A DNA stretch of 64,000 nt, taken from Mauremys mutica (lineage: Eukaryota; Chordata; Testudines; Geoemydidae). A model generated the notes under the pieces. It did no database searches. It was not told the DNA's origin and saw nothing but the letters and a program-made list of their open reading frames with translations. The stretch lies in assembly GCF_020497125.1 (NCBI RefSeq), contig NC_059087.1, positions 15,037,925 through 15,101,924 of the forward strand, in the 5' to 3' direction. Position 1 is the first letter of the stretch, and each line of letters opens with the position of its first letter. This document shows, in pieces, positions 1-12,700 of this stretch. Position numbers and translations under genes: made by a program.

Positions 1-1333
1 CTTTAATTATAAGAATTTCTCTTCCATGGATCTTTTAAAAGAAAATGAACTGATATTGCTAATATATGTAAAAGTGGACTGCTGTAGTTAGTATAGAGTT
101 TCTAAAGAACTTAGAGAAAATAACCTCCTTTTCACTCAGAACTCACCCGAATGCTTAATTTTTCCAACAGAACTTGGACACTAGTCTTGCCATGAAGTAG
201 CTGTGATCTGCAAGAAGAATTGGACTATTGGTATGGAAATCAGCACACCCACTTTGCTTCTGGAATTCCCATATCTAGCCTTGCTGTAATAAGTAGCTTT
301 CTTTGGTGACGTTACTGAGACTAGGAATTGTAAAAGCAAAGTGGGATGCATTAGATAAGCACATTTGGATGTTACTGTACAGCATGCTGTTCCAACTCAA
401 GTTCTGGGAACATGCGTATAACGTTTTGACATAGAAGACAGTCTGGTTTCTGCCATTTCGATAACTGATCCTTTGGGCTACTTTCAGATTGGAAAAACTG
501 AAGTGCTGACACCCAACTCCATAGGAACCCCATTCTGTGCTTAGAGTTCTTAGATGAAAACTATTTTATATCACTGCAAGCTAAAGTAAATGTCACTTAG
601 GGGAATTGTGTGTTGGTGGCACAGAAAAGATTTCACTGTCTGATACTATTAGTCAGATTAGCTTTGAATTTTTTTTTAACTTAACAGATACTGGCAACTT
701 TTTTTATTTCGATCTGTGCAAGCCCCTTGTGACAGTCCTTAGAGCAATATATAAATCAACTAAAGATGACCTGTAAAGACGGAATAACGAGCTTGTGCCT
801 TCTTGCTCCTTTATGATGTGAAAGGAGGCCAAAGCATTTTTCTTTTGCTTATTTTTTACATTAGAAATACAGGTCTTGTCCACCTGGGAAAAACTCTTAG
901 GTGACTGTAGAGCTAGTAAAATGAGCATGAACAGCAGAGAAGGGAACACATATTTAAACTTATTACTGTTTGGGGAGAGGGGTTATAGGCACCTGTTTAA
1001 CTCAACTGACTAGCCCATCCTTTGGAGAAGTGATGACTTTGTTAAAGCCCCTTCAGTTAATGGGTGAGTGGTCTCAGTAAATGTCTGCCCCAACCTGTAA
1101 AGAAGTTAAAAAAGCAAGCAAGGAAAAAAAATCCCTTTTGAAAGTGGAATGCTGTCAAATAATGTTTAGATATCATAAAGTAATCAGAAGAGAGCATAGA
1201 TGTTATTTCTTGATAGGCTGCTTTAAGGTGCCTATCAGAAATTCAGCTGATCTAAAGTTTGTGGGCTGAAATGCAGATTTATTTTCCCCCTTGAAACTTG
1301 TGAACTGAAATATGGGTACAGTCAGTGTATTAA
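1..1333. other. Unique AT-rich sequence, no gene seen
   Basis: No exon, RNA gene or repeat is recognisable here. The open frames on both strands are under 90 codons, lack splice context and show no protein signature. The sequence is ordinary AT-rich vertebrate intron or intergenic DNA. Confidence 0.6.
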
Positions 1334-1337
1334 TATA

Positions 1338-1524
1338 TGGAGACATACCTATCCTATGGAACTGGAAGGGACCCTGAAAGGTCATCAAGTCCAGCCCCCT
1401 GCCTTCACTAGCAGGACCAAGTATTGATTTTGCCCCAGATCCCGAACTGGTTCCCTCAAGGATTGAACTCACAACCCTGGGTTTAGCAGGCCAATGCTCA
1501 AACTACTGAGCTATCCCTCCTCCC
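1338..1524 (-). repeat. tRNA-derived SINE with CR1-like tail (Cry / tortoise Pol III type)
   Basis: Read on the minus strand, the element starts at about 1524 with a tRNA-like head. An A-box-like TAGCTCAGTAG is followed by a B-box-like GAGTTCAATCC. The body then contains GCAGGGGGCTGGAC and the tail GATGACCTTTCAGGGTCCC, which resembles the 3' end of CR1 LINEs. This head-body-tail order is the known design of turtle tRNA-derived SINEs, whose tail lets them borrow the CR1 reverse transcriptase. The copy is close to full length. I did not identify target duplications. It is mobile DNA and does not encode a working tRNA. Confidence 0.85.
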
Positions 1525-1633
1525 AGTAATGGTAGCATTATTTATAACTTCTTCTCTGGAAGCATTTTGTCCTTTTGCGTACTTTTCATTTTGTAAGAAA
1601 TGGGTGTCTGCTTAATATTGGATCTTAAAAAAA

Positions 1634-1700
1634 GGCTCCAATTCTGGAAGGACTTAAGCATGCACTTAACTTCATGCATTCTGAATAGTCCCATGGGGGG
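1634..1700. repeat. Old dispersed repeat fragment
   Basis: The segment with CACTTAACTTCATGCATT followed by a TAGTCCCATGGG-like block resembles an old amniote repeat that alternates 'acttaagcatg' and 'agtcccat' words. A related, better-spaced copy lies at 43262-43366. I cannot name the family from sequence alone. Confidence 0.35.
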
Positions 1701-1710
1701 TGGAGGGATT

Positions 1711-1974
1711 TTAAGCCCTGGTCTACACTATGACCTTATTTTGGTATAACTATATCACTGATGGGTGTGAAAAATCCACACCCTGAAGCGACACAGTTAT
1801 ACCAGCTGAACTCCCAGTGTAGACAGTGCTATATTGACAGGAGTGCTTCTCCCATTGACGTAGTTACTGCCTCTCAGGGAGGTAGAGCAGCTACGCCTAC
1901 ATGAGAAGCTCTCTCGTTGGCATAGGTAGCGTCTTCACTAAGCACTACAGCGGTGCAGCATAGTCGAGCCCTTA
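1711..1974. mobile_element. Harbinger-like MITE (GTCTACACT terminal family)
   Basis: The left end reads TTA then AGCCCTGGTCTACACTATG. The right end reads CATAGTCGAGCCC then TTA, giving a 3-bp TTA duplication and degenerate inverted ends. A 3-bp TWA duplication is typical of PIF/Harbinger elements. The interior contains smaller hairpins, for example GGGTGTG with CACACCC. Its right third (about 1900-1971) matches the block at 42150-42240. There is no coding capacity. Family assignment rests on the TSD and ends only. Confidence 0.65.
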
Positions 1975-4900
1975 GACTCTGTACAAACCTAATTATAATT
2001 TGGAGCTGGAAATGAGTAAGAATCAAGCTCTGCAGTCCCAACTGGGACTCTGTGCCTCGTCAGTGGACCTGGTCGCATAGCTATACACAGTGAAATCAAT
2101 GGACATACTGTTACACGTGAGTGGGTCATTCAACAGGAGTGATTGTGTATTGTAATGGAGTGTGACTGCTCCGTGAAAGCAGTGGTGCATATATGGATCA
2201 TGTTAGTTTTATGGTATGATCTAGGTATGTGCTGCTTACCATATTTGTAGATTAATCAGAAAAAGAGATGTCTTATTGAGCTGAGCATCAGGTTTTGTAA
2301 TTTTTTATATTCTTTGAAACAGAAGGTACAAAATGCCGCAGTCAGCTTCATCCTTGTGAGGCAGATAAACGGAGTTCTTCACTTTGCTGTGTGAATGGTC
2401 CAAATTCAACGTGACAGTCCCTTTCACAAAACCTAAGACCAATGGAAAAGTTTCAATGCGTATTTTCTTTTAAAAAAAAAATTCCCTTAGAAAGTTACAA
2501 ATGTTCTCTTGTGCAGTTTACAACAAGAACACTTAAGTATTTTACCTGGTGCCAAAGAACATATGTAAAATTGACTGGAATTGACTTGAAACAAAAATGC
2601 AACTGACCAGGCTATTTGCATCCTCCAAACAAAGGAAAAATCAAATTTAAACCATATAAATAGTGAAAGATAAATGTGATTTTAAATTATTTAGCATTTA
2701 ATAGTATAAGGTGGTGTGTGTAGCTTAGGTAAGGATGTTTTATAAAATATATTTTTAAAAAAATGCCTGACAGCATCCCGTTTAAAAAAAAAAAAAAGTA
2801 GATCTTACTAGTTCCAGTTAACATGCATTCGACTTGTAATGAAGTAACCAATAAAATCTCCATTGTCTCTCCTTGTATGCTAATGAAAGACAAGTTTGGC
2901 CATTTATCTTGGCTATCTCAAAGAAATGAGAGAGACTCTCTCTCATAATGATGTGTTCAGGAAAATGCAATATTAGCCCTCTCAGCCTGAAACTTTCTTA
3001 AACTGAATTCTGGCTTGCCCTGTGTAAGAATTGGTCGACACAGATGTTTTGTACCATGCTAACAACCGGTATATACGTTTAGAAACGGATATAGTTAAAG
3101 TGATACAACCCTGTAGTAGACACAGTTGTACTGTTATGAAGATGCTTATATTGGTAAAGCTTATTCCAGTGAATTTAAATTTAGGGATTTATTTTTCTGT
3201 CTTTGATCAAAATTTCTATGTCCTACTCTATGGTAGGGTGTGTGGAGTTTGCTGCACTTGGTGGTGGCTGCATGTATGTAGATTCTAAAGTGAATCTTTT
3301 GGATAAAGATGGTTGTAGAAAGATTGTGCAGCTTTTTCTAAAAATCATTTTGTCACCGAGATTTAGGAGTGGGGGGACTTTGTTTGTGTATCCTTAGTGT
3401 GGCAGTCAGTATTTGTGCATTGCTCAGAGCAAGTTGTATATCAGCAAAACTGAAAGCATGGGATGAGCTCTTAAATCAAGCTCAGTGACTTTTTAAATAA
3501 AGCTTTGAAATACAGTAGGGAAGGCTTGATCCTGGTATCTATTGTATGTGAACATCTTGCTGGAAGTGAGAACAGTTTCCAATGCATTGCACTTCAATGC
3601 CTCTAGTTAAGCACAGTAAAGGTATGAAAGAGTTTTATGTAGGTGAAGTGGCTGTTACTATTTAACAGTTTCTTGGCTTGGCTTTGCTGTAGTACAGAGG
3701 GGCTTTGACTGACTGTTTCAGCAGCGCTACTTACACACACTGAGGTGTCTGAGTGCTGCTTTTCTGGGTATGTTCCATCTCTTTAAAAAGTTGTTTCTTT
3801 CCCAGAACAAATGAACTGTTATTAATACCATTCAGATGCTGAAAGGAGAATCAGTCTTCACACTATTAATCCAAAATGCTTTTAAGAAAAAAAAATTCAT
3901 GTTAAAATGAGTCGGTCTTGGGTGACTTAACTTTCAAGGCTGTGTCTGCGTGGGCAACAGTGGCACCTGTCATGCATCACCAGTACAGCTCTATTTGTTC
4001 TAGCATGCTGAAAACTGGAGTGTATACAGGCCTCGGGGATCTTTACCCTGTTCTGAACAGGGCTGGCTGACAGATGGGTAAAAAGATCTGGGATCTCTCT
4101 GTGCTACAACTTCCAGTGTAGTTACTATCAGTGATGCTGTACTTGTAGTGAATTGGGGTCCCATCAATGCAAGCAAAGCTGTGGCTGTCCAGGGAATGTT
4201 GGTTAGGGAGATATTTCACGCTCTGTGGAGAGTCTGGGGAAGGGTGTGGGTAGGGAAAGGCAGTAGATTTCAAGGACTCAGAGAGGCTGGCTGTCAGGGA
4301 ATCTGCAGAGCATTGTTGCGGGCAGGGGTCATATAGTAATGCAAGGAAGGAAAGCTGCAGCAGCATGCAGGGAAATAAAATAGCAGTGAAAAAACTACCA
4401 AATCTTTTGGGTACCATAGGAGAAGGAAGGAAGAGGAGTGGGAATGGGCAGGAACAGCAGAGGCTGGCATAAGTCACCTCACATTGTTCATTAATTATTT
4501 CAAATTAAGTGCCATGGAAGCAAAACTTTAGGCACCCCTATTGACCTTGTAGTTACTAACGCAGGTAGTTACTAACGCAGCTCTCCCATGTCATTCTAGG
4601 TAGACATAGCCTGTTTCATTTGTAGTTCCCTTTTGCTCCAAGCCAGAAAGAGACTAACTTGAACAAAAGTTGCATCTGCAAGGTCAGTGCTTGGCATGGA
4701 TTGGAGGGATCAAAATGATTCCCAGAGCCATTGGCTGCAAAACGTGGGCTGATGGCACCATTCCTGTCTATCTCTTTGTGTTCAGTGAAAAGCTTTACAA
4801 TCTTTTATGAGCTATGTACAGTTACACAAGCCACACGCCACAGAAAAGATCGCAATTTGAAGTCAAACATTCCATTTTAGGGGACTGTGGATCACTGTCA

Positions 4901-5115
4901 ACAGGCCTGTGCTTCATTTTGTTCTGTTATGGTCTGGACATGCTTTGCAGAGGAGCCACAGAGAGATGGCTTTTTCTGTCCGAATTTCGAATGAGGTGTG
5001 CAGGAAATCTCTTTGGTCTGTTGAGGTGCACCCTGTAGTCTGCTGAGTATGAAAATTAGTGACTGGTTATCATAGAACTCTTGTGTTCCCCCTCCTCCCC
5101 CCAACCAAACTTTCT
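1975..5115. other. Unique sequence, no gene seen
   Basis: I see only short A/T tracts, such as an A run near 2785-2797, and small open frames. A minus-strand frame at 4043-4477 contains the residues CIDGTPI, which faintly recall a Harbinger transposase DGT motif. The rest is serine/proline-rich and not convincing. No splice-consistent exon was found. Confidence 0.5.
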
Positions 5116-5465
5116 CCATAGATCAGTGCTTCCAAAGTCGGGCCGCCGCTTGTGCAGGGAAAGCCCCTTGTGGTCTGGGCCGGTTTGTTTACCTGCCGCT
5201 TCCGCAGGTTTGGCCGATGATCGCGGCTCCCACTGGCCGTGGTTTGCTGCTCCAGGCCAGTGGGGACTACGGGAAGCGGCACGGGCCGAGAGATGTGCTG
5301 GCCGCCCTTCCCGCAACCCCCATTGGCCTGGAGCGGCAAACCGCGACCAGTGGGAGCTGCGATCGGCCGAACCTGCAGACGCAGCAGGTAAACAAACCGG
5401 CCCGGACTGCCAGGGGCTTTCCCTGAACAAGTGGCGGACCAGCTTTGAGAAGCACTGCCATAGAT
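5116..5465. mobile_element. Foldback hAT MITE with perfect 8-bp TSD
   Basis: The element body is 5124-5457 (334 bp). Ends are CAGTGCTTCCAAAG on the left and CTTTGAGAAGCACTG on the right, a hAT-type terminal repeat. The flanking 8-bp duplication CCATAGAT (5116-5123 and 5458-5465) is perfect, as expected for hAT insertion. The two halves are long GC-rich inverted arms; for example, GTTTGTTTACCTGC on the left mirrors GCAGGTAAACAAAC on the right. Long open frames on both strands are by-products of the GC-rich palindrome. The interior is shared with the element at 58853-59151, which has different ends. Confidence 0.9.
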
Positions 5466-6782
5466 GACAAACAAGAAAACTACAGTTCATTTATTTTTAT
5501 TTAGTATCAGGGTAGTTTTCCCCCCAAGCATATCCGCAAACTAGTAACCCCTGTGTAATGAGGAAATACCATACTTAGCTTGAAAGGAGGTGGGTGGCCC
5601 ACGCGGGGGGGAAATATGGATAATTTAGATACTGTCTGGCTACTCAACAGATTGCGATAATTGCCTTATGACCTATAGAAGGGCTGCAGTTTCGTTACTC
5701 CCTACTATTGTTAAAACTGCGGATTAAGCAGCAGTGGTTTTGTTGTACACTGTTTACTACAAAGCTAAAGCATTTTTTGTGGGGTGGCTGTTTAGTTTTG
5801 GCTAATAAATATGATTATATCTTTGACTTGGAATCATGAATGCATTTTTTGTGTGTGGATGTTTTGCTGGGTGTCTATCCAGACCTCATGCACAGGGAGA
5901 GAAAGACACTAAAGATAGTATGGAGTTAAGAGGTGTTTATAGAATCAGTCAAACCTGAAATAAAATAATTATGGTGTTTTGAAAGCTTGTTAATAACTTG
6001 CAGCCATTGGGAGAAATATAATTGCAGCATCCTTAGTTTTTGATGGATGCTTGACATTTCTTTCAGATTGTAAAATTAACTAAAGAATGTGAAAATAGTT
6101 GGACATGAAGCCTGCGAAAAATGATGGGCCAATTAATTAAAAAAAACAAACTTCATTCCAATTTAGCTTCACTACAGTTGGTTTTCTGTGCAATTCAACG
6201 TATTAATGAAAGGTGTTCAACCCTTTGTCCCATACCAAACTGTCCCCAGAGTCTTTAGCTTTTGGGAGTTATCTGGAGTGTTACCAAAACCTTCTGTGAA
6301 TGAAGTGGAAATGAATCCTCATGCATATTAGATATGAAGGAAGAGTCTTGTCGCCTGTAATAACTAAAATTCCCTGAAGTGTTGCCAGCATGTACTTTAG
6401 GAATCATATAATTATATGATTATTGAAAGAGACATAAAAGACCTCATGGCAAAACTAAAAAAATTTAAAAAACCACATGCGTAAAGAGAGGGACAAAATT
6501 TGTCACCATCTTTTCCAGTTGCTTTTTCAGTGTCTAAAAGCCCAATAATTGCTCTTATCAAGAGGACTTAATGAAATTGGAGGGGATGGGAAGGAGGGAA
6601 TTGCGTGCGTTATAGGTGGCTATGTCACAACGCTATCTTTCAGGTTTATTTTCAGCTGTAATTGAAATGTGTTTTAAAAACTTAAATGAATTGTTTTTAC
6701 TACCAAGCTGAGAATACGTTCTTAATGATGAACTACAGTACAAAATATTCATTTATTGTGATGTTGCACTGTAACAGTAGTG
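5466..6782. other. Unique AT-rich sequence, no gene seen
   Basis: No recognisable exon, RNA gene or repeat. The stretch contains short A runs near 6140 and 6460 and nothing else I can interpret. Confidence 0.55.
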
Positions 6783-6950
6783 TTGTGGTCTAGTGGTTAG
6801 CAGGGGAACCGGAAATCTAGATATCTGGGTTGTTTTTCTGACTCTGCCACTAATTTCCTGTCTGAGCTTTGAGCAAGTCATTTAACATCTTTGCTTCACT
6901 TTACCCACGTATAAACTCTGTATAATAATCCTTGGCTACCACACGGGGAG
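6783..6950 (+). repeat. MIR-type CORE-SINE
   Basis: The segment runs from a GGTCTAGTGGTTAG tRNA-like start, through a 'ctgccactaatttcctg' body, to 'gagcaagtcatttaac' and 'cttcactttaccca'. This order is diagnostic of amniote MIR SINEs. It is old and diverged. A possible tail fragment with AACAGCACCTAGCAC follows at about 7078-7092, separated by another repeat. Confidence 0.75.
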
Positions 6951-7050
6951 GACAGATTCTCAGCTCGTGTGATTTGGCGAATAGCTCCATTGACTTCAGT
7001 GGCTATTCAGCAATATTCACCATTCCCTTATACTGGAGAATGTGAGAGAA
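6951..7050. repeat. Old palindromic dispersed repeat interrupting a MIR
   Basis: GATTCTCAGCTCGTGTGATTT, then AGCTCCATTGACTTCAGTGG, then a mirrored half form a degenerate palindrome. Related 'ccattgacttcagtgg' segments occur at about 17095-17165 and 62937-63000. The family name is unknown to me. Its position between a MIR body and a MIR-like tail suggests an insertion. Confidence 0.4.
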
Positions 7051-7125
7051 CACTTCTCAGGTCAGGTGGTATGTGTGTGAACAGCACCTAGCACGCTGGA
7101 AAAGCTCTGCCGCTCCAGATAAATG

Positions 7126-10100
7126 TTTCTCATTTAGTGGAGGAAGTGACATGTCACTGGGTGTGTGTGTCTATTATTTCTGACCCCTTGCTCATCATTC
7201 TAGTATCTTGAACTTTGATGTTACTTCATCGGAATTCATAAGGCTCTGGAAAAAGCTGCAAGCAAAGGTTGAATCCTCCTGTGTGAGCTACACACAGAAA
7301 AATCTTGATCCCCCTCAAAGGCCTGTTTCTCTAGGTCACTGTTACATCCCTCTCACATTGACTTTCTGAATTTGCTATAGTCCATCTCTTGCTGATACAT
7401 TGTACAAATTCTAGAGACTGTACTGCACTTATAAAATGTATGTATTTTCCCCAAAGATGGACCGAGGTATGCAAGTGATGGCTTTCCCTTGGCCACCTGG
7501 TACCTCTTCTACTAGAGCCAAGGAAACAGGCTATTCAATCCATCCAAGACGAGGTTCCAAGACTGCTTTCCCCCCCAGTACTCCTGATCCACAGTCTTAC
7601 TTCTCATAGCAGGAGTCACTCCTGTGTTCATTGGATATTCCTCTCATGCAGCTCAAATCTCAAGAGAGACCAATACACTATAGAGCAAGATACAGTCCCC
7701 TTCTGTTTTTCTCAAACTTACCAAGATCCCAGAACATTTAAAAAAAAAAAAACCCGAACCATCTTTAATTCCGTTCAGTACATGCTGTTGTGTACGACAG
7801 TGATCATTAAAAGCAACACCTTTTGCAGACTCCTCTCCAGGAAAAAGGCATCCCATTTATTCTGACATTCTGGTTGAAAGCTAAATAGCAAGTTGTGATT
7901 TAATATTACTAATGTGATTTTAGCTGAAAATAACAATGGCTTTCCAGACAGATGGATTCCATAACTTGCTTACTATCAGCTCATCCATCAAACTCTACAC
8001 ATGTTTGCAGATTAATTATAAGGCACACATGGGAATGTTGTTGATTACATCAAACAAACTTATCCAAGTCCTATTAATGTTTTCCCTGCAGGCTGCAGCC
8101 CCCTGGTGTGGTATGTGTGCGGGAGGGGAAGTGTATTTGGCAGACCTATCCCAACAGTACTAGACAGTAAAACTTCTTAAGAGCTTCAGCATGGTTGCTT
8201 TTGCAAGTCTCCATCTCTATGGAGATTGTTTTCTATCAGTTCTTCCATTCTGAGTGTCTTAGTAAAGATAACAATTTTTGAGACTTGCTGATGCAATAAC
8301 ATGTTTACATGGGAAAACATTAGCACTGATTCCAGGAAGATTGACGCTAATAAAGTATTCTCTCCTATGGGCTTCCTGCAAGGAAGGGATGAGCTGCACA
8401 GCATCTGCTAGGTGAACAGGTTTTCCAAAGCCTCGCTTCCTAACATCAAGCAAAGTTCCTTTTGCAGCTTGGGGAGAGGCTTTTGGGAGGTAAATAAGTG
8501 CCATCTCCCGAGTTTATGCTGCAATATGAGCAGTAGGGAGTGGGTTGCTGTGTATATAGTACTGCTCACCCACAGATTGTCTTCAAATAAAATCTTAAAC
8601 ATGTTACTGTTTAATAGGATGCCAGAGGGTTATTTCTGAACTCAGTATTTTTAAATAAACCACTTACGTGAACTATTTCCAGATGAGATGTTTTTGGGTT
8701 CTGCGCTTCGTCTTCCTTCAGTGCTAAGTACTAAATTATAAGTACTAAATTTGTGAGATTTCCTAGCACGTTTGTTTACTCCTTCTAAAATGGGGACTCG
8801 ATGTTATCTTTGTGCTTCTGTTTCTAGCCATTTATTTCTCATACAGCTTTGGGGCAAGTCTCATCTCATTACAAACTACGTGTTCTTATGGTGGCCTTAT
8901 TAGCTATGCCGGAGTTAGGCTTCTGCTAATTCCAAATAAGGAAGTTAGGGCTGGTAACAAAAGATGTAGGACCAGCATATGCATCCGGGGGTCCAGTCTT
9001 CAGGGAGTCTTGTGGGGAATTCGCAGATGACCTTCCCCCCAAATACCTGCTCTGTGCTCCAAAATTTGTGGGGGTGGGAAAGTATGGAATTTTTGTTTCT
9101 GAAACTTCATCCTATTTCTTAAACAGGCCCTACTAGGGTTGACCTGCTTGATCTTAAAGATGTGCTGCTATAATTTGGAAGAGGAGTCTATTGTTTTTGC
9201 CTCTGAATGTGCTGGATAGCATCATATAAACAGTCACTTATTCCCCGATTTCCAGGTGAGGATGCTCTGGACTCCCCCTTAAGACATTTATTCTCTTGGC
9301 GGATAGTCACTATGTCCTGGTCAGCATATGTCACTCAAGCTACTGTGCAGCTCCTGAAATAAAAGCTGACAAGGGCAACGAAACCCCTGAAGTTGTCAGC
9401 TGAAAAATTTAGAAAGGGGAAGTGTGGAATTTTGATTAGTTAATAAGCATTTGACAAATATGGGGCCCTGAATTTTATTTTGAGGGGAAGAAGAAATGAT
9501 TACGGGGTCTTTAGGCTTAGGAACTATGCGCATCACTAGAAGACTGTCAGATTAAGTTACAGAGGCTACTGTTTAATGTTACTGTGACCCTCAAGGTCCA
9601 CAATCGGGACCAATGCTCTATTGTGGCAGGCACTGCATAAACACACCCAAAGATACGGCTCTTACACTCTTCAGGACAACATTTGGAATATTTCTTTGTA
9701 TTCTCTTTGGTATTTTTAAAAAATCAGATAAAAAGGACAGGAGAAGGATTGCTCTAAACCCTTAGCAGCGCTGGAGTAGGGCATTTGTGTTTTCTTAACT
9801 CTAATGTAACTAGCCATCTACAACTGGATTATTGGGATTCTTGAATAGAAGTTGAATCTTTACAGAGTGCCGTCGTCTTTCCTCATCTCACATATAAACC
9901 AATTGGCAGGTTTTACTGTTATCACTTACTGCAGTTATTCAAAGCTAGTTGGAGGTTTGCAGGTAGAACCAGCTGCAGGATAAAGGAGTAACAATTCGTT
10001 ATCATTAGGAATAAACCAATATGAATGCAGTAAAATAATGAGCCCAATGTATGTCCAAGACTTGAACCAAACTGAAGCCAAGATGTCAAGAAGTCCAGGA

Positions 10101-10184
10101 AATATTCAGCTGGAACTTGAAGCATAAATACCGTGAGGCTGGCTTGTTTTATGTTGATTTTCTCCCTCATATTTCCTGTCTGGG
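7126..10184. other. Unique sequence, no gene seen
   Basis: Several open frames of 60-82 codons occur, but none has a recognisable domain or splice signals that would make a credible exon. There is an A run at 7740-7751. I see nothing else to annotate. Confidence 0.5.
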
Positions 10185-10400
10185 CAGAAGCAGGAAGAAC
10201 TGGAACTAGGAGTCAGGAGACTCTGCCATTGATGTCTTCTGTGCCCTTGGTGGGTAGAAGAGAGGGAGTCATTTAACTCTCTCATTTGTAAAGTGGTGGT
10301 GATAATTCCAGCCTCTCAGGGTTGTTTTCTGAGGTTAATAGATATTTGTGCAGCTCATTGAGATCCTTGGATGGAGTGTGCTGTAGTACTGGATAAAGCA
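10185..10400 (+). repeat. MIR-type CORE-SINE
   Basis: The order 'gactctgccattgatg', 'gtcatttaactctctcatttgtaaag', 'ggtggtgataattcc', 'cagggttgttttctgaggttaat' and 'cattgagatccttggatg' matches a MIR body plus its amniote 3' tail. It is diverged but nearly complete. Confidence 0.75.
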
Positions 10401-12700
10401 TTTCGACTTCCATATGTTTCTCTCGATCCTACTAAACCTTTCAGCCTTTTGACCATTTATTACCATGCAGCTTAATTAGGGGGAAAAGTGTATTGGCAAA
10501 ATGGAACTCGACTGAATAGGAGAAAATATTCAGAAGAAATTAGATGCCTATTCCAGAAACAATATCTTTGGGGAGGAAAAAAACATTGTTTTCCTATGTC
10601 TCTTATGTAAAAATCCCAATCCTGTATGTATATACAAATATCTGAAGCAAATACACTCACAAGAGGGTAATTTCATAGTTTTCAATTTCTTAGGTTCAGA
10701 GCACAAGCAAAATCTGAGAGAGCATAGAGATAAGACTAAAGAGGTGAACAGAATATGTATGTTTTAAAGGATGATGGCTATTTTTAGCATTCGACTGGAA
10801 AATACTTGGATATGTCTGGTTTTCTGGGTAGGAAAGGGTTAATCTTGCTGTACAGTTGGCCTCACTGCACTTGCAACAAGCAGAATGTCACATGAGTGCG
10901 TTTTCCCCCCCCAGCATTAGACAAACAGATTGATGTGTCTTCAGAGGATGACAGCTTGCAGTAGCACAGTTTTTATGGTCCCGGAAATAGTAACATACTT
11001 GGTTTTTCTTGCCTTTTCTTGTTGCTTTGTGTCTTTCTTTTCATGGTGATCAAGTCCTTTATAAAAGTAAACACCACACTGGTAAATTGAAGTTGAATAC
11101 TGTAATGTGTTCCCGAGCTGACAAAATGTGTAGAAATTAGCCTGATATTTTCCTGACCCACAAATTAACTCCACGCAATTTATCACACAATACCCCCAAA
11201 TGCAAATATAAAGAATGCCCCCCCGGGGGGGGGTTTGAAAAGTTTCCGGGAATGTAAGAATTTGGGCTACAGCTGCATTAAAGGGTGAAATGTTTGTCCC
11301 AGTATATTGATTTTTTTTTTTTAACTGTAGTCCTTTTTAATAAAACACACTGTCAGGCTTCAAAGATGAGTGAACTTTAACTATCTATATGTTAGTCTTT
11401 TAGTCTTTGTACCTTTTTTCCATTTTGTTCAGCCGGAACATTGAAATGCTACTCAGTTCCACTTTAGATTATGGGCATTTCACTTGCGAATTCTCAGGCC
11501 CTAACAGTGTTTAAATCCCAACAAATAAACCTCTGCTAGTTGGTGATCATGCCAGCATTTTCCTATAAATAAAGAATTAATATTTAGGCCATAACCTAGT
11601 TGTCACTTCTCCTTTATGATGTTAAAGGCTTTTGTCCTCCCATCTCACGTGGATTATATAACAATTGACCTCAATACACACACACTTTTTCTTTTAGTTA
11701 TTAAAAACCTCTGGGAACTGATGGAATTTAATCATGAGTTTTTATAGTTCAGTAGAGTGGACTTATATTTATTACTCTTACGGAAAGTTCATTGTCAGTA
11801 TCAAAAATATTAATGAAGAAAATTGAACGGATCTACAAAGTGTTGCATGTATGTTAATTTATTGACTTTTAAAAATTAAAGAAAATGTTCAGAAAGTAGT
11901 CAGTACAGATTGGACTGGTTTTCATCACAGATTGGAGTAAGAAGTGGGAAGGAATGGCATGTGATTAAAATGTATTTAATGCTAAATCATTCTTGCTGTT
12001 GAAAAATTCAGATTTTGAAAAACCGATTTTACTCAGTTAAACATACTTTTGACCCATGGTTGGATACTGTTTGGATATTGTTACTTTATGGCTGATAAAG
12101 GTTCACACCTGCTTGGAAAGCATTATAGAAATAAATACATCCCTTATTGTAGATCCCCTAATTTTAGTAGGAGGGAGCTGAATTTGAAATCTGCCCAGTA
12201 GCATCTCGCAAACCTGGGGGTCTTCTTCATACAGGTATTGTAGGAATTTACCTCATGCATTGGGCCAGGACCTGAAACGAATTATCATAAGGAGAGATGA
12301 GAGAACTATATGAAAATCATGCAAAAATGAAAACGGTTATGGCAGCAAATTGGGGAAGATGTAAACTCTTCTTTCCCTGCACGTGCTTACATTCAGAGTT
12401 AGCAAGGCAGCCTGCTGGTTTTTAAATGCTTATTTTGCATCTGTGTCATTTTTTAAAAAAAAAATTTCCCTCTCCCATCCCAGCTTAGTTTCTCTTCTCT
12501 TTTGTGGAGTCACTCTGTCCACTCTGTTTAACTTGTTTGCCTTTGCAGGGGAAATACAAGCAACCCTACCTCTAGCAATCAAGGTTCACTTCCCACTTCC
12601 TGCACCTTGGAGTAGTGTCCTTTACTCTGCTCAGTATTTAGCTACTTAGACAACTGGGAGCCTTGAGACCCTCATATTCAAAATGCTTTAAAGAGAGGAA
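10401..12700. other. Unique sequence with a C7G9 tract, no gene seen
   Basis: The notable item is a run of C directly followed by a run of G at 11218-11233, able to pair with itself. A T run lies at 11311-11322 and an A run near 12455-12465. No exon or RNA gene is recognisable. Confidence 0.5.

Noticed and set aside
1450..1520. tRNA-like sequence on the minus strand (also at 33370-33437 and 50670-50742)
   Set aside because: The A-box and B-box are present, but the sequence continues into a SINE body and CR1-like tail, and the acceptor stem does not close. These are SINE heads and not tRNA genes.
5056..5490. Overlapping open frames of 128-144 codons on both strands
   Set aside because: They arise from the GC-rich palindromic hAT MITE at 5124-5457, where low stop-codon density on both strands is expected. 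No protein domain is visible.
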